From the NCBI RefSeq assembly GCF_002283555.1, contig NZ_MVOI01000015.1, forward strand, positions 1 through 64,000: a stretch of DNA of 64,000 bases, given 5' to 3'. A program made the position numbers and the translations under genes. Every line of letters starts with the position of its first letter. Position 1 is the first letter of the stretch. This document shows positions 17,150 to 25,711 of this stretch, piece by piece. The notes under the pieces were generated by a model. It made no database searches. It had not been told where the DNA came from and was given only the letters and a program-made list of their open reading frames with translations. Origin of the DNA: Rubrivirga sp. SAORIC476. GTDB taxonomy: Bacteria > Bacteroidota > Rhodothermia > Rhodothermales > Rubricoccaceae.

Positions 17150-18343
17150 ATGCGCGCGGACCTCATCGTGGTCGGCGGCGGCCTCGTCGGGCTGGCGACG
17201 GCACGCGCGGCGCTGGCGGCACGTCCCGGCCTCCGCGTCACTGTGGTCGAGAAGGAGCCCGCCGTCGGGCGCCACCAGTCGAGCCGCAACTCGGGCGTGC
17301 TCCACGCGGGGCTCTACTACCGGCCCGGCAGCCGCAAGGCCGCGCTCTGCCAAGCGGGCAAGGCGCGGATGGAGGCCTTCTGCGACGCCGAGGGCATCCC
17401 GTTCGTCCGCTCCGGAAAGGTGGTCGTGGCCGTCGACGCCTCCGAGGTGCCCCGTCTCGACGCGCTGCAAGAGCGGGCCGCCCAGAACGGCGTGGCCGTC
17501 GAGCGGCTGGACGCCGACGGACTCCGGGAGCACGAACCCCACGCGGCGGGCGTCGCCGCGCTCTGGGTGCCGTCCACCGGCGTGACCGATTTCGGTGCCG
17601 TGGCCGACCGCATGGCGCTCCGCCTGCTGGAGGCGGGCGCGGAGTTGCGCACCGGCACGTCGGTGGTGGGCGGACGCGAGACGGCTGCGGGCGTGGTCGT
17701 GGAAACCGACCGCGGCCCTATCGAAGCGCGTGCGCTCGTGACCTGCGCGGGCCTCTGGGCCGACCGCGTCGCGAAGCAGTTCGGCGCCCGGCCGTCCGTG
17801 GAGCTGGTCCCCTTCCGAGGCGAGTACGTCGCGCTCCGCCCCGCGGCGGCCGGCCTCGTGCACGGGCTGATCTACCCGGTGCCGGACCCCGCCCTCCCCT
17901 TCCTCGGCGTTCACCTCACGCGCCGCATCGATGGGACCGTGGACGCCGGGCCGAGCGCGGCGCTGGCGTTCGCCCGCGACGGCTACCGTCTCCGCGACGA
18001 TCGCCTGGGCGACCTCGGCGAGGCGCTCGGGTCGGTTGCGTTCCGGCGGCTCGCGCGGCGGCACCTGCGCTCCGGGCTCGGCGAGCTGGGCCGGTCGCTG
18101 AGCCTGCGCGTGTTCTGGAACGCTGCACGGCGGCTCGTCCCGGAGTTGGCGCTCGACGACCTCGTCCGCGCCCCGTCCGGCGTCCGCGCTCAGGCCCTCC
18201 ACCCTGACGGCACGCTGGCGGACGACTTCGTCATCGAGTCCACTGCGCGGGCGGTCCACGTGATCAACGCGCCCAGCCCGGCGGCGACGGCGTCCCTCGC
18301 GGTCGGGGAGGTGATCGCGGAGCAGGTCCTCGCCCGGCTGTAA
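17150..18343 (+). CDS. lhgO: L-2-hydroxyglutarate oxidase
   Basis: FAD-dependent oxidation of L-2-hydroxyglutarate to 2-oxoglutarate, a metabolite-repair or lysine-catabolism role. The 397-residue protein starts with the dinucleotide-binding VVGGGLVGLATARA, then VVEKEPAVGRHQSSRNSGVLHAGLYY, a strong LhgO mark, ALVTCAGLWADRVA, VPFRGEYVAL and the C-terminal INAPSPAATASLAVGE. Length is normal. The ATG starts at the base after the stop of the preceding T9SS gene. Confidence 0.92.
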   Translation: MRADLIVVGGGLVGLATARAALAARPGLRVTVVEKEPAVGRHQSSRNSGVLHAGLYYRPGSRKAALCQAGKARMEAFCDAEGIPFVRSGKVVVAVDASEVPRLDALQERAAQNGVAVERLDADGLREHEPHAAGVAALWVPSTGVTDFGAVADRMALRLLEAGAELRTGTSVVGGRETAAGVVVETDRGPIEARALVTCAGLWADRVAKQFGARPSVELVPFRGEYVALRPAAAGLVHGLIYPVPDPALPFLGVHLTRRIDGTVDAGPSAALAFARDGYRLRDDRLGDLGEALGSVAFRRLARRHLRSGLGELGRSLSLRVFWNAARRLVPELALDDLVRAPSGVRAQALHPDGTLADDFVIESTARAVHVINAPSPAATASLAVGEVIAEQVLARL

Positions 18344-18413
18344 GGGGCACCTGCGACGTGATCTCCGACGGGTCCGGCTGCGAGCCAGCCCGGCCACTCC
18401 CCCCTTCCGGCGG

Positions 18414-18689
18414 TCAGGGACTGGCAGGCCCGACGTCGAGCGTGCCGGCGGCCCGCTCCTGTATCGCCCGTTTTTCGTCTTCCGAGAAGCTCGCCCAGTG
18501 ACGGTCGTCCAGCGCGCCGACGAGGGCATAGAGCAGGTGCCGCGTCGCGCCCGCATAGCGGTGCCGGACCATCCGATAGGCCATCACTGCGCCTACCTCG
18601 CGGAGGTCGTCGGCGGAGTGGATGCCTACGTCGGCGAGCATCCAGTCGGAGACCGGCCCCAGGTTGCGGAGGCTCGACGGGAGGGCCAC
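18414..18689 (-). CDS. TfoX C-terminal-domain protein
   Basis: A 91-residue stand-alone TfoX/Sxy C-terminal domain. The match is clear in SLRNLGPVSDWMLADVGIHS and LREVGAVMAYRMV, then LLYALVGALDDRHWASF and the final EDEKRAI. In gamma-proteobacteria TfoX promotes competence gene expression; the C-terminal domain alone is widespread and its role is undefined. The GTG start at 18689 lies five bases after the BLUF gene stop, making it the last gene of a regulator-kinase-BLUF-TfoX operon. It might relay the BLUF or kinase signal; that is inference. Confidence 0.85.
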   Translation of the reverse strand: MALPSSLRNLGPVSDWMLADVGIHSADDLREVGAVMAYRMVRHRYAGATRHLLYALVGALDDRHWASFSEDEKRAIQERAAGTLDVGPASP

Positions 18690-18694
18690 GCGAC

Positions 18695-19078
18695 CTATGC
18701 GGGTGGCGGGCCGAGGCGGTCGACGAGGTGGTCGAAGCCCTCGGGGTCGTCCGCGGCGCGGCGCTGGAAGGCCATCGTCCAGTCGCCGAAGGTGCGCTGC
18801 CGGATCGCTCCCTCCATCTTGACCTCCACGTTCACGTGTCGCGTCGCCGGGAGGATGCGTTGCTCGAACACGTCGCGCACGGCGTCTCGCGGTCCCTCGA
18901 TCCGCTGGACGAAGGTGCCGGGACGCTCCTCGGCCACGGGGTCCTCGTAGGCGAGGAAGCCGGTCACGCCGAGGCGGCGGTTGTAGGCGCGCGACACCTC
19001 CAGGAGGGTGTCCAGTTCGGCCTCCGTGAACGGGCTGACCGCCTCGGAGACGTAGACGAGGGCGTAGAGATCGTCCAC
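18695..19078 (-). CDS. Short BLUF-domain blue-light photoreceptor
   Basis: A 127-residue protein consisting of one BLUF (blue light using FAD) domain. The residues needed for the photocycle are visible: Tyr9 in ALVYVSEA, Asn33 in YNRRLGVTG, Gln58 in TFVQRIEGP, and Trp100/Met102 in GDWTMAF. A nine-residue insertion (about 45-54) lengthens the loop before the Gln strand. Short BLUF proteins have no output domain and act through partners. Start is GTG 19078, three bases after the histidine kinase stop. The TfoX-like gene follows after five bases, and these partners are the natural candidates for its output. Confidence 0.9.
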   Translation of the reverse strand: MDDLYALVYVSEAVSPFTEAELDTLLEVSRAYNRRLGVTGFLAYEDPVAEERPGTFVQRIEGPRDAVRDVFEQRILPATRHVNVEVKMEGAIRQRTFGDWTMAFQRRAADDPEGFDHLVDRLGPPPA

Positions 19079-19081
19079 AGC

Positions 19082-20578
19082 TCAGGCGGTTTCCGTGCGC
19101 GCGCTCACCGCCGCGCCGTCGCCACCGGGCACCGACTCGGCGAGCGGCAGTTCGAACCAGAAGCGCGTGCCTCGGTTCTTGGTGCTCTCGACGTGGATCG
19201 TCGAGCCGTGCGCTTCGAGGATCTGGCGGACGATGGCGAGGCCGAGCCCGGTGCCCCCCTCCTTGCGCGAACGCGCCGTGTCGACCCTGTAGAAGCGCTC
19301 GAAGATGCGGTCGAGGTGCTCCTCGGGGATGCCGCGGCCCGTGTCGACGACCTCCACGCGCGCCTTGTCCATGTGGCGGCGCATCCGGCAGCGTACCGAC
19401 CCTTCGTCGGAATACGCGATGGCGTTGTCGATCAGGTTGGTCAGCACCTGCCGGATCCGGTTGCGGTCGGCCACGACCAGCAGCGGGTCGTTGGCGTAGG
19501 TCAGTTCCAGCCCCTTCGCCTCGGCCTTCGGGTCGAGCATCTCCCCGATCTCGCCGATGAGGTCCTGGAGGTCGAACTCGGTCGGGCGGATCGAGTCCTC
19601 ACGGTACTCCAGCTTGGCGATCTCGATCAGGTCCGAGAACAGGCTGTTGAGGCGCTGAAGGTTCGCCAACCCCTTCTGAGCGTAGCGTTTGCGCTGTTCG
19701 GTGGGTAGCGTGTCTGAGCCGAGCGCTTCGAGGTAGCCGAAGACGGCGAAGATGGGGTTCTTCACCTCGTGGCTCACGTTGCCGATGAACTCGTTCTGGA
19801 TGCGCTGCATCCGCCGGAGTTCGTGGATGTCCGCCCGGAACCGGCCCGCCATGTGGTTCAGGCTGCGGGCGAGGTCCTGAAACTCGGCAGCGCGCGTGCG
19901 GACCGTGATGCGGCCGTCGAGGTCGCCTTCGTTGATCTGCTGCGCGCTCCGGGTGATCGCCGTCAGCGGGCGCGTGACCTGACGGGCGGCCGTCCACGCG
20001 CCGACGAGCGCCGTCAGCAGCGCCAGCACCATGCCCACCGCCAGCGCCGCCTGGAGCGACTGGATGGCCCGGAGCAGTTGCGGCACTGGCTCTCCGATGC
20101 GGACGATCAGGCCCGACTCGGGCCGCACGAGCGCCATGTGGAGTTGCATGCCTCCATCGACGCCCCGCCGCTCGGCGAAGCCGACCTGGTCGTCTGCGGC
20201 GAGTGCCTCGACCACCTCCTCGCGCTCGAAGAACGGGGTCGGGTCGCCGCCGAGGTCGGCAGAGGGCCCGAAGTCGCCGATGACCTCGTCGCGGGTGGCG
20301 ATCCCGACATCGACCTGCGTCAGCTCAGCGATTTGCTGCGCGAGGTCCAGCCGCGACGCGCGGTCGGGCTGGGCTTCGAGCTGGACGGCGAGTCGCTCGG
20401 CCTGCTCGCGGACCGTCTCCCGGGCGGCATCGCGGACCTGCCCCTGGAGGATCAGGAATGCGTACAGCCCGACGCCCACCACCGCCAGCCCCACGAAAAA
20501 GGCAAACGTGAGCATCATCCACGTCTGGGTCGAGGCCCGACGTGGATAAACGAGTTCGCGGACGTTGCGCCAGCGCAT
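19082..20578 (-). CDS. Membrane sensor histidine kinase
   Basis: A 498-residue HAMP-HisKA-HATPase sensor kinase. One transmembrane segment (about 18-40) precedes a periplasmic sensor region (to about 165) and a second segment. Then come HAMP (RQVTRPLTAITRSAQQINEGD), HisKA with phospho-acceptor in NVSHEVKNPIFAVFGYL (His about 269), and the ATPase boxes DNAIAYSDEG, DTGRGIPEEHLDRIFERFY and GGTGLGLAIVRQI. ATG 20578 is chosen over GTG 20638 because a perfect hairpin lies between them. The cognate response regulator is directly upstream and BLUF/TfoX genes are downstream. The signal is unknown. Confidence 0.92.
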   Translation of the reverse strand: MRWRNVRELVYPRRASTQTWMMLTFAFFVGLAVVGVGLYAFLILQGQVRDAARETVREQAERLAVQLEAQPDRASRLDLAQQIAELTQVDVGIATRDEVIGDFGPSADLGGDPTPFFEREEVVEALAADDQVGFAERRGVDGGMQLHMALVRPESGLIVRIGEPVPQLLRAIQSLQAALAVGMVLALLTALVGAWTAARQVTRPLTAITRSAQQINEGDLDGRITVRTRAAEFQDLARSLNHMAGRFRADIHELRRMQRIQNEFIGNVSHEVKNPIFAVFGYLEALGSDTLPTEQRKRYAQKGLANLQRLNSLFSDLIEIAKLEYREDSIRPTEFDLQDLIGEIGEMLDPKAEAKGLELTYANDPLLVVADRNRIRQVLTNLIDNAIAYSDEGSVRCRMRRHMDKARVEVVDTGRGIPEEHLDRIFERFYRVDTARSRKEGGTGLGLAIVRQILEAHGSTIHVESTKNRGTRFWFELPLAESVPGGDGAAVSARTETA

Positions 20579-20604
20579 GGTGTCGCGGAACGTAGGACGC
20601 AGAG

Positions 20605-20628
20605 CGTGGGGGGCGGTCTCCCCCCACG
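20605..20628. other. Perfect intercistronic hairpin between regulator and kinase genes
   Basis: CGTGGGGGG (20605-20613) pairs with CCCCCCACG (20620-20628) across a six-base loop. It lies between the response regulator stop (20645) and the likely kinase ATG (20578). No T-run follows on the minus strand, so attenuation or mRNA processing is as likely as termination. Confidence 0.6.
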
Positions 20629-20644
20629 TTCTACGCACGACGGC

Positions 20645-21349
20645 CTAGGCCTCGGACTCTGCCTCTTCGACGAACCGGTAGCCGACGCCGCGGACCGTCT
20701 GGATGTGCTTGGCGAACTCGCCCAGCTTCTCCCGGAGGTTCTTGATGTGCGCGTCGACGGTCCGCTCGGTCACCATCATGGCGTCCTTCCAGATCGTCTC
20801 AAGCAGTTGCTGGCGGGTGAACGCCTTGCGAGGGTGGCGGACGAGGTAGCGAAGCAGTTCGAACTCCGTCAGCGTCAGACCGAGGTCGTCGCCGTCGAGG
20901 GTGGCGCGGTACTCGTCCTCGTAGATGGTGAGGCCAGCGACGGACAGCGTCTTGCTCTCCTCGGTGCCCGTCCGGCGCAGCACGGCCCGGATGTTGGCGA
21001 GCACGACCTTCGGGCTGACCGGCTTGGTCAGGTACTGGTCGGCGTTGGCGAGGCCCTCCAGCTGGTCGGACTCCTCCGTCTTCGCCGTCATCATGATGAT
21101 CGGGATCTTCTCCGTCTCGACACGGCCGCGGAGGCGCTTGGCGATCTCGAAGCCGCTCATGCCAGGGAGCATCACGTCGAGGAGGATCGCGTCGATGTCC
21201 GGGCTGGCCTTCGAGAGAGCCTCGTCGGCATCGTAGGCGGTGAGGACGTTGTAGCCCTCCTCGCGGAGGAAGTGGGAGATGATCTCGACGACGTCCTCCT
21301 CGTCATCGACGACGAGAATGGTGATCTCCTGCGGGGTGGAGGTAGCCAT
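20645..21349 (-). CDS. OmpR/PhoB-type response regulator
   Basis: A 234-residue two-component regulator. The receiver domain (about 8-125) has the acidic pair in VVDDEED, phospho-acceptor Asp58 in AILLDVMLPG, Thr88 in MMTAK and Lys109 in YLTKP. The winged-helix DNA-binding domain follows (about 140-230: LTLTEFELLRYLVRHPRKAFTR, VTERTVDAHIKNLREKLG, TVRGVGYRF). ATG 21349 gives the usual short N terminus. It is the first gene of the operon with the histidine kinase, BLUF and TfoX genes. A TATATCGA sequence lies in the upstream spacer, a weak promoter candidate. Confidence 0.94.
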   Translation of the reverse strand: MATSTPQEITILVVDDEEDVVEIISHFLREEGYNVLTAYDADEALSKASPDIDAILLDVMLPGMSGFEIAKRLRGRVETEKIPIIMMTAKTEESDQLEGLANADQYLTKPVSPKVVLANIRAVLRRTGTEESKTLSVAGLTIYEDEYRATLDGDDLGLTLTEFELLRYLVRHPRKAFTRQQLLETIWKDAMMVTERTVDAHIKNLREKLGEFAKHIQTVRGVGYRFVEEAESEA

Positions 21350-21464
21350 GGGGCGAGGGGGGTGGGTGCGGGTGAGGGAAACCCTCAAGCCGAGGGCGTG
21401 ACTCGATATACACAGCCGGGCGGCTCGGGTTCTGCCATCTTCACATTCGACTGCCTCTGGCCGG

Positions 21465-22574
21465 TCAGCCCTCCCGCAGGACGCGGTGGACGCGCGCCGT
21501 GAGCCCCGTCGGGAGGGTGTACGCGAAGGTCCCGGCGCTCGCCGCCGCCTCTTCGATGCTCGGCCCGCCCGGCCCGAACACGACCGCCTCGGCGCCGACC
21601 TCGACCGAGCCTCCCCACCCGCCGGGGTCGCCGAGGGAAACCATCGTCATGTCCATGCAGACGCGCCCGACAATCGCTGCCCGCCGTCCCGCGATGCCGA
21701 CCTCGCCGCGGTTCGAGAGCGACCGCGGGATCCCGTCGGCGTACCCGACCGCCAGCGTGGCGATGCGCGTCGGGCGCTCGGCGACCCACGTCCGCCCGTA
21801 GCTGACCGACTCGCCGGGGGCGACGGTCTGGAGGTGGACCACGCGGGCGATGAGCCGCATCGCCGCGCGGAGATCGGTCATCGCGGGGGCCATCGACGGG
21901 TCGGACGCCATTCCGTAGAGGACGCCTCCGAGGCGGGTCAGCGCGGGACGCGACGTGACGGGCGGCAGGCGAACGTGCGCCGGGCCGTTGGCGACGTGCA
22001 CCAGCGGCGGCGCGTCCGCGCCGAGGTCGCGCAGGACGCCGTCGAAGCGGCGGACCTGGAGGAACGCGAAGCTGGGGTCGGCGGCGTCGGCCGTGGCGAG
22101 GTGTGTCCACAGGGCCACCACCTCGACTCCGGCCGCGGTCAGGCGCCGCACCGTCTCGGCGGCCTCCCCCGGCGCCACGCCGAGGCGGTGCATGCCGGTG
22201 TCCACCTTGACGTGGACCCGCACCGACGGCGTCCGCGCGATCACAGCCTCAGCCCCCTCCGGGGACGCCACGACTGCGTCGAGGCCGTGGCGTTCGTAGG
22301 CGGGCAGGAAGTCTGGGAGCGGCGCCGCAAGAACCAGGGTGCGGGCCTCGATCCCTGCATCGCGCAACGCGATGGCCTCGGGCAGCGTCGCGACCGCCAG
22401 CCACGTAACACCCTCCGCCAGCAGCACGCGTGATACGGGGACCGCCCCGTGGCCGTAGGCGTTGGCCTTGACGACGCCCATCACGGCGTCCCGACGAAGC
22501 GCGGCGAGCGTGCGGACGTTGTGGCGGATGGCGCCGAGGTCGGTCTCGGCGCGCAGGGCGACGGGCGGGAGCAC
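21465..22574 (-). CDS. alr: Alanine racemase
   Basis: PLP-dependent racemase that supplies D-alanine for peptidoglycan. The 369-residue protein shows the PLP lysine in GVVKANAYGHG (Lys36), KVDTGMHRLGV, the second catalytic region SVSYGRTWVA, LAVGYADGIPRSLSNRG and GRVCMDMTMV. Length is normal. Start is GTG 22574. It is upstream of the two-component operon on the same strand but separated by 115 bases. Confidence 0.95.
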   Translation of the reverse strand: MLPPVALRAETDLGAIRHNVRTLAALRRDAVMGVVKANAYGHGAVPVSRVLLAEGVTWLAVATLPEAIALRDAGIEARTLVLAAPLPDFLPAYERHGLDAVVASPEGAEAVIARTPSVRVHVKVDTGMHRLGVAPGEAAETVRRLTAAGVEVVALWTHLATADAADPSFAFLQVRRFDGVLRDLGADAPPLVHVANGPAHVRLPPVTSRPALTRLGGVLYGMASDPSMAPAMTDLRAAMRLIARVVHLQTVAPGESVSYGRTWVAERPTRIATLAVGYADGIPRSLSNRGEVGIAGRRAAIVGRVCMDMTMVSLGDPGGWGGSVEVGAEAVVFGPGGPSIEEAAASAGTFAYTLPTGLTARVHRVLREG

Positions 22575-22675
22575 AGGTCAGGGGGGAGACGGAGCGCCCG
22601 AACGCCGTGTCGGTGGGTGGGGCTCCGCGAGGACGCGTCACCACGACCTCGGGGGCAGCACAGTGCACCAGGACG

Positions 22676-23254
22676 ATGCAGCTTATCGACATCCTGAACA
22701 GCTCGCAGGGCAGCCGCATCCAACGGATCCAGACGACCTACAACCGGAGCGGGAGCGCTGCGACCACCGTCGCCAACGCGGAGCCGCTCGCCGACGGCCG
22801 CGGCGCGTCGGACGTGATCGGCTGCCTCGGCGGCCATCCGACGCACATGCACGTCACGCGGGTACCCGGCGGCCGCACCGCCAGCGGCTTCAACTTCGCC
22901 GGCACGGACGGCGCCGCGTGGACCGAGCGCGGACTACGAAGCGAGGCCGACCGCCTCGGGGTCAGCCCCGCTTCCGCAACGGCCCCGACTGGGCGGCTCT
23001 CAGCGATCGTCGCGCCGAACCCGATCACCGGTGACCGCCTCCGCTTCCAGGTCGTGGCCGAGCCGGGGATGCGCGTCCGGGCCGAGGTCTACGACGTGGT
23101 CGGGCGGGCCGTCGGCGAGGTCGCCGTCGCCACCGGGCCCGCGGGCCGGACGCCCGCGACGGTGGGCCTGGACGGGCTCGCGCCTAGCCTGTACGCCCTC
23201 CGGCTGACGGCGGGCGACGAGGTCGCGACCCAGACGTTCGTCGTCGTACGCTAG
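22676..23254 (+). CDS. T9SS sorting-domain protein lacking a signal peptide
   Basis: A 192-residue product from ATG 22676. The last about 85 residues are a T9SS type A sorting domain (IVAPNPITGDRLRFQV, VRAEVYDVVGRAVG, LAPSLYALRLTAGDEV). The front part (MQLIDILNSSQGSRIQR...) has no hydrophobic signal and no recognisable domain. A T9SS domain without a Sec signal cannot be exported normally. The gene may be a truncated remnant, or the true 5' end lies in a sequence not identifiable here. It is followed after four bases by a lipoprotein gene. Confidence 0.55.
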   Translation: MQLIDILNSSQGSRIQRIQTTYNRSGSAATTVANAEPLADGRGASDVIGCLGGHPTHMHVTRVPGGRTASGFNFAGTDGAAWTERGLRSEADRLGVSPASATAPTGRLSAIVAPNPITGDRLRFQVVAEPGMRVRAEVYDVVGRAVGEVAVATGPAGRTPATVGLDGLAPSLYALRLTAGDEVATQTFVVVR

Positions 23255-23258
23255 GGCC

Positions 23259-23801
23259 ATGCGTCTTCGCATCCTGGTGCTCGGGCTCCTCACAGCCGGC
23301 TGCTCTCCGGAGCGGCCGGCCGAGTCCGCGCCCCCCGTGTCGAACGCCCGCGCCGTGCCCGAGGCCGCGCGCCCCGACAGTCTCCCCTCCACCGTGGCCG
23401 AGACGCGCGCCGTGATCCTGGCCGCCGCGGCACGAGAGGACTGGGCCGCCCTCGACTCGCTGGCGGCCTGGACACCCGGGCCGGGCCAGAGCCCGTTTCT
23501 CTACACCCTCGGCCCGACGTTCGGGCCCCCCTCCATCTTCTGGCGAACCCACGGCGGCGAGGGCTTGCTGGACGAGATGACGGCCGTGCTCCAGTCGACC
23601 CCCCAGCTTTCCGACGGGGGGGCTGGCTGGCCGACGTGGGCGTGGACCCCGCCCACGGACTTATCGCCCGCCGACCGCGCCTTGTTCGAGGGCGCCGTAC
23701 CAGACCCGTCAGCGGCATTCACGGCCGAGGGCGACTACGTCGGCCCCGTCACGTTTATCGACTCGACCGGGCGCTGGCTACGCTACGTGGCTGGGGAGTA
23801 G
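23259..23801 (+). CDS. Predicted lipoprotein of unknown function
   Basis: A 180-residue protein with a short lipoprotein signal, MRLRILVLGLLTAGCS, Cys15 being the lipidation site. The mature part is rich in Pro, Ala and Trp, with no family I recognise. It lies four bases after the sorting-domain gene and converges on the 24488 gene with a three-base gap. Confidence 0.65.
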   Translation: MRLRILVLGLLTAGCSPERPAESAPPVSNARAVPEAARPDSLPSTVAETRAVILAAAAREDWAALDSLAAWTPGPGQSPFLYTLGPTFGPPSIFWRTHGGEGLLDEMTAVLQSTPQLSDGGAGWPTWAWTPPTDLSPADRALFEGAVPDPSAAFTAEGDYVGPVTFIDSTGRWLRYVAGE

Positions 23802-23804
23802 GCG

Positions 23805-24488
23805 CTACTCGCCGTTCTTCAAGAGCCGGATGCCGTCGTGAAAGCGCAGCATCGTGGCCCGGTGCCGCTCCGCGGCCGACTGCGAGGTGAAGGTCGTGAC
23901 CTGGAGCGCGCCCTCGTCGGTGCCGAACACGGACGTGATGAACACGAACTCGACCCCGTTCTCCGCCATGCCCTCGAACTCCAACTGGATGCCTTCGCCA
24001 CCGGGCACGCGGAACGGCCGCTCCGAGAGCAGCGACACCGGATGGCCCGTGCCCAACTCGGCATTCGTCAGCACGAAGTCGCGGACCTGCTTGTTGGTCG
24101 ACGGGAAGGCCTCATAGATCGACATCGCGTAGCCGCCCGAGAACGGCAGCGACAGTTCGAACTCGGTCTCCTCGTTGACGCGGTTGCGAGGACGGCTCCA
24201 GGCCGTCGGGTCGTACGTGAGCGCGTAGGTCCCGCTCGCGCTCGTCAGCGTGCGCACAGAGGACGGCGGAGGAGCAGGCGGCGGCGGAGGAGCAGGACCG
24301 GCCGAAAGGTCGAGGTCCACGACCTCCGCAGCGGGCGGCGGCGAGCGTCGGTCCAGGCGCCACGTGCCGTCGCCATACACGAGGATGGCCCGCCCGTCCT
24401 CGGTGGTCGCGCGGACCGGGTCGTCGGCAGACTGGGCGAGCGCGGACGGAACCGCGAGCAAGGCCAGCAAAAACAGGAGAGTGCGCAT
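23805..24488 (-). CDS. Secreted protein with Pro-rich linker, downstream of ald
   Basis: A 227-residue exported protein: signal peptide (1-18, TLLFLLALLAVPSALAQ), then a short GDGTWRLDRR segment like the small beta modules of envelope proteins, a Pro-rich linker (about 65-77), and a C-terminal domain of about 145 residues whose pattern (strands with a late RHRATMLRFHDGIRLL helix) resembles lipoprotein-like LpqN/PsbP folds. That likeness is only an impression. Its ATG overlaps the alanine dehydrogenase stop (TGATG), so it is translationally coupled to ald. Confidence 0.65.
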   Translation of the reverse strand: MRTLLFLLALLAVPSALAQSADDPVRATTEDGRAILVYGDGTWRLDRRSPPPAAEVVDLDLSAGPAPPPPPAPPPSSVRTLTSASGTYALTYDPTAWSRPRNRVNEETEFELSLPFSGGYAMSIYEAFPSTNKQVRDFVLTNAELGTGHPVSLLSERPFRVPGGEGIQLEFEGMAENGVEFVFITSVFGTDEGALQVTTFTSQSAAERHRATMLRFHDGIRLLKNGE

Positions 24489-25708
24489 CAGATACCAGAG
24501 GCGATCAGCAACTCAATATCGCGATGCGGCATCCCGAACATGGCCGCGAGGCTCTTCTTCGTCAGGTGTCGACGGTAGACGTAGGCGCCGGTCCGCAGCG
24601 AGACGTTGGACCAGAGGGCATCGTTGATGCTGCCCGCCTCGCCGATCTCCAGCACATACGGCGTGAGCGCGTTCGAGAGCGCGTAGGTGCCCGTCCGCGC
24701 CACCGAGGACGGCAGGTTCGGGACGCAGTGGTGGACGACGCCGTGCGCCACAAAGGTCGGCTCGTCGGGCGTCGTCGGGCGGCTCGTCTCCACGCAGCCG
24801 CCCTGGTCGATGACGAGGTCCACGACGACGGACCCGGAGCGCATCGCGGCCACCATGTCTTCGGTCACCACCACGGGCGAGCGCTGCCCGACCGACATCG
24901 CGGCGCCGATCACCACGTCGGCGTTCTGAACGGCGCGCTTCACGTAGGTCGGGTTGGCCATGGCCGTCGTCACGCGCCGGTCGAGGACGTGCTCGATGGC
25001 CCGCAGCGCCGTCAGGTCGGTGTCGAGCACGATGGTGTGCGCCCCGAAGCCGATGGCGGTCCGCGCCGCCCACTCGCCGATGACGCCCGCACCCAGGATG
25101 ACGACCGTCGCCGGGGGCACGCCCGAGATGCCGCCCAGCATCACGCCGCGCCCCCCCTCGCTCGACTCCAGCAGCCGCGCCGCCGTCTGCACTGCCATCG
25201 ACCCGGAGATCTCGTGCATCATGCGGACGATGGGCAGCGTCCCGTCGGCGTCGGCGATGAACTCGAAGCCGATGCCGGTGATGCGGAGTTCCATCAGGCG
25301 CCGGAGCGTCTCGGCCTGGAGGCCGCCGAGGTGGAGCGCCGAGATGAGCACCTGGCGCTCGCGCATCAGGTCGAGCTCGTCGGCCCGTGGCGGGAACACC
25401 TTCACGATCAGGTCGCACTCGGAGTAGACCTCGCCCGGCGTGTCGACCACGTCGCAGCCCGCGTCTGCGTACTCGCTGTCGGCGAACTGGGCCTCGGCGC
25501 CCGCGCCCGCCTCGATGCGGACCTCGTGCCCGTTGGCGACGAGCAGGGCGGCAGCATAAGGGGCCAGCGCGACCCGGCGCTCGTCGTTGCCGGATTCGCT
25601 CGGCACACCGATGCGCAGGCGCTGGGTACGCTCACCGATCTCGGCGGGCTTTTCGAGCGGCAGGAGCGTCGACTCGACGCTGAGACCCTGGAAGGCGGGG
25701 ATTTCCAT
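24488..25708 (-). CDS. ald: Alanine dehydrogenase/PNT-family protein
   Basis: NAD-dependent oxidoreductase of the alanine dehydrogenase-transhydrogenase alpha family, expected to convert alanine and pyruvate. The 406 residues show IGVPSESGNDERRVALAP, IVKVFPPRADE, the nucleotide-binding VVILGAGVIGEWAARTA, then DVVIGAAMSVGQRSPVVV, VDLVIDQGGCVETSRPTT and VPNLPSSVARTGTYALSNAL. The N terminus is about 30 residues longer than usual. ATG 25708 follows a TAGCTTGC element by three bases, so the mRNA is probably leaderless. The downstream secreted-protein gene overlaps by one base. Confidence 0.88.
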   Translation of the reverse strand: MEIPAFQGLSVESTLLPLEKPAEIGERTQRLRIGVPSESGNDERRVALAPYAAALLVANGHEVRIEAGAGAEAQFADSEYADAGCDVVDTPGEVYSECDLIVKVFPPRADELDLMRERQVLISALHLGGLQAETLRRLMELRITGIGFEFIADADGTLPIVRMMHEISGSMAVQTAARLLESSEGGRGVMLGGISGVPPATVVILGAGVIGEWAARTAIGFGAHTIVLDTDLTALRAIEHVLDRRVTTAMANPTYVKRAVQNADVVIGAAMSVGQRSPVVVTEDMVAAMRSGSVVVDLVIDQGGCVETSRPTTPDEPTFVAHGVVHHCVPNLPSSVARTGTYALSNALTPYVLEIGEAGSINDALWSNVSLRTGAYVYRRHLTKKSLAAMFGMPHRDIELLIASGI

Positions 25709-25711
25709 GCC

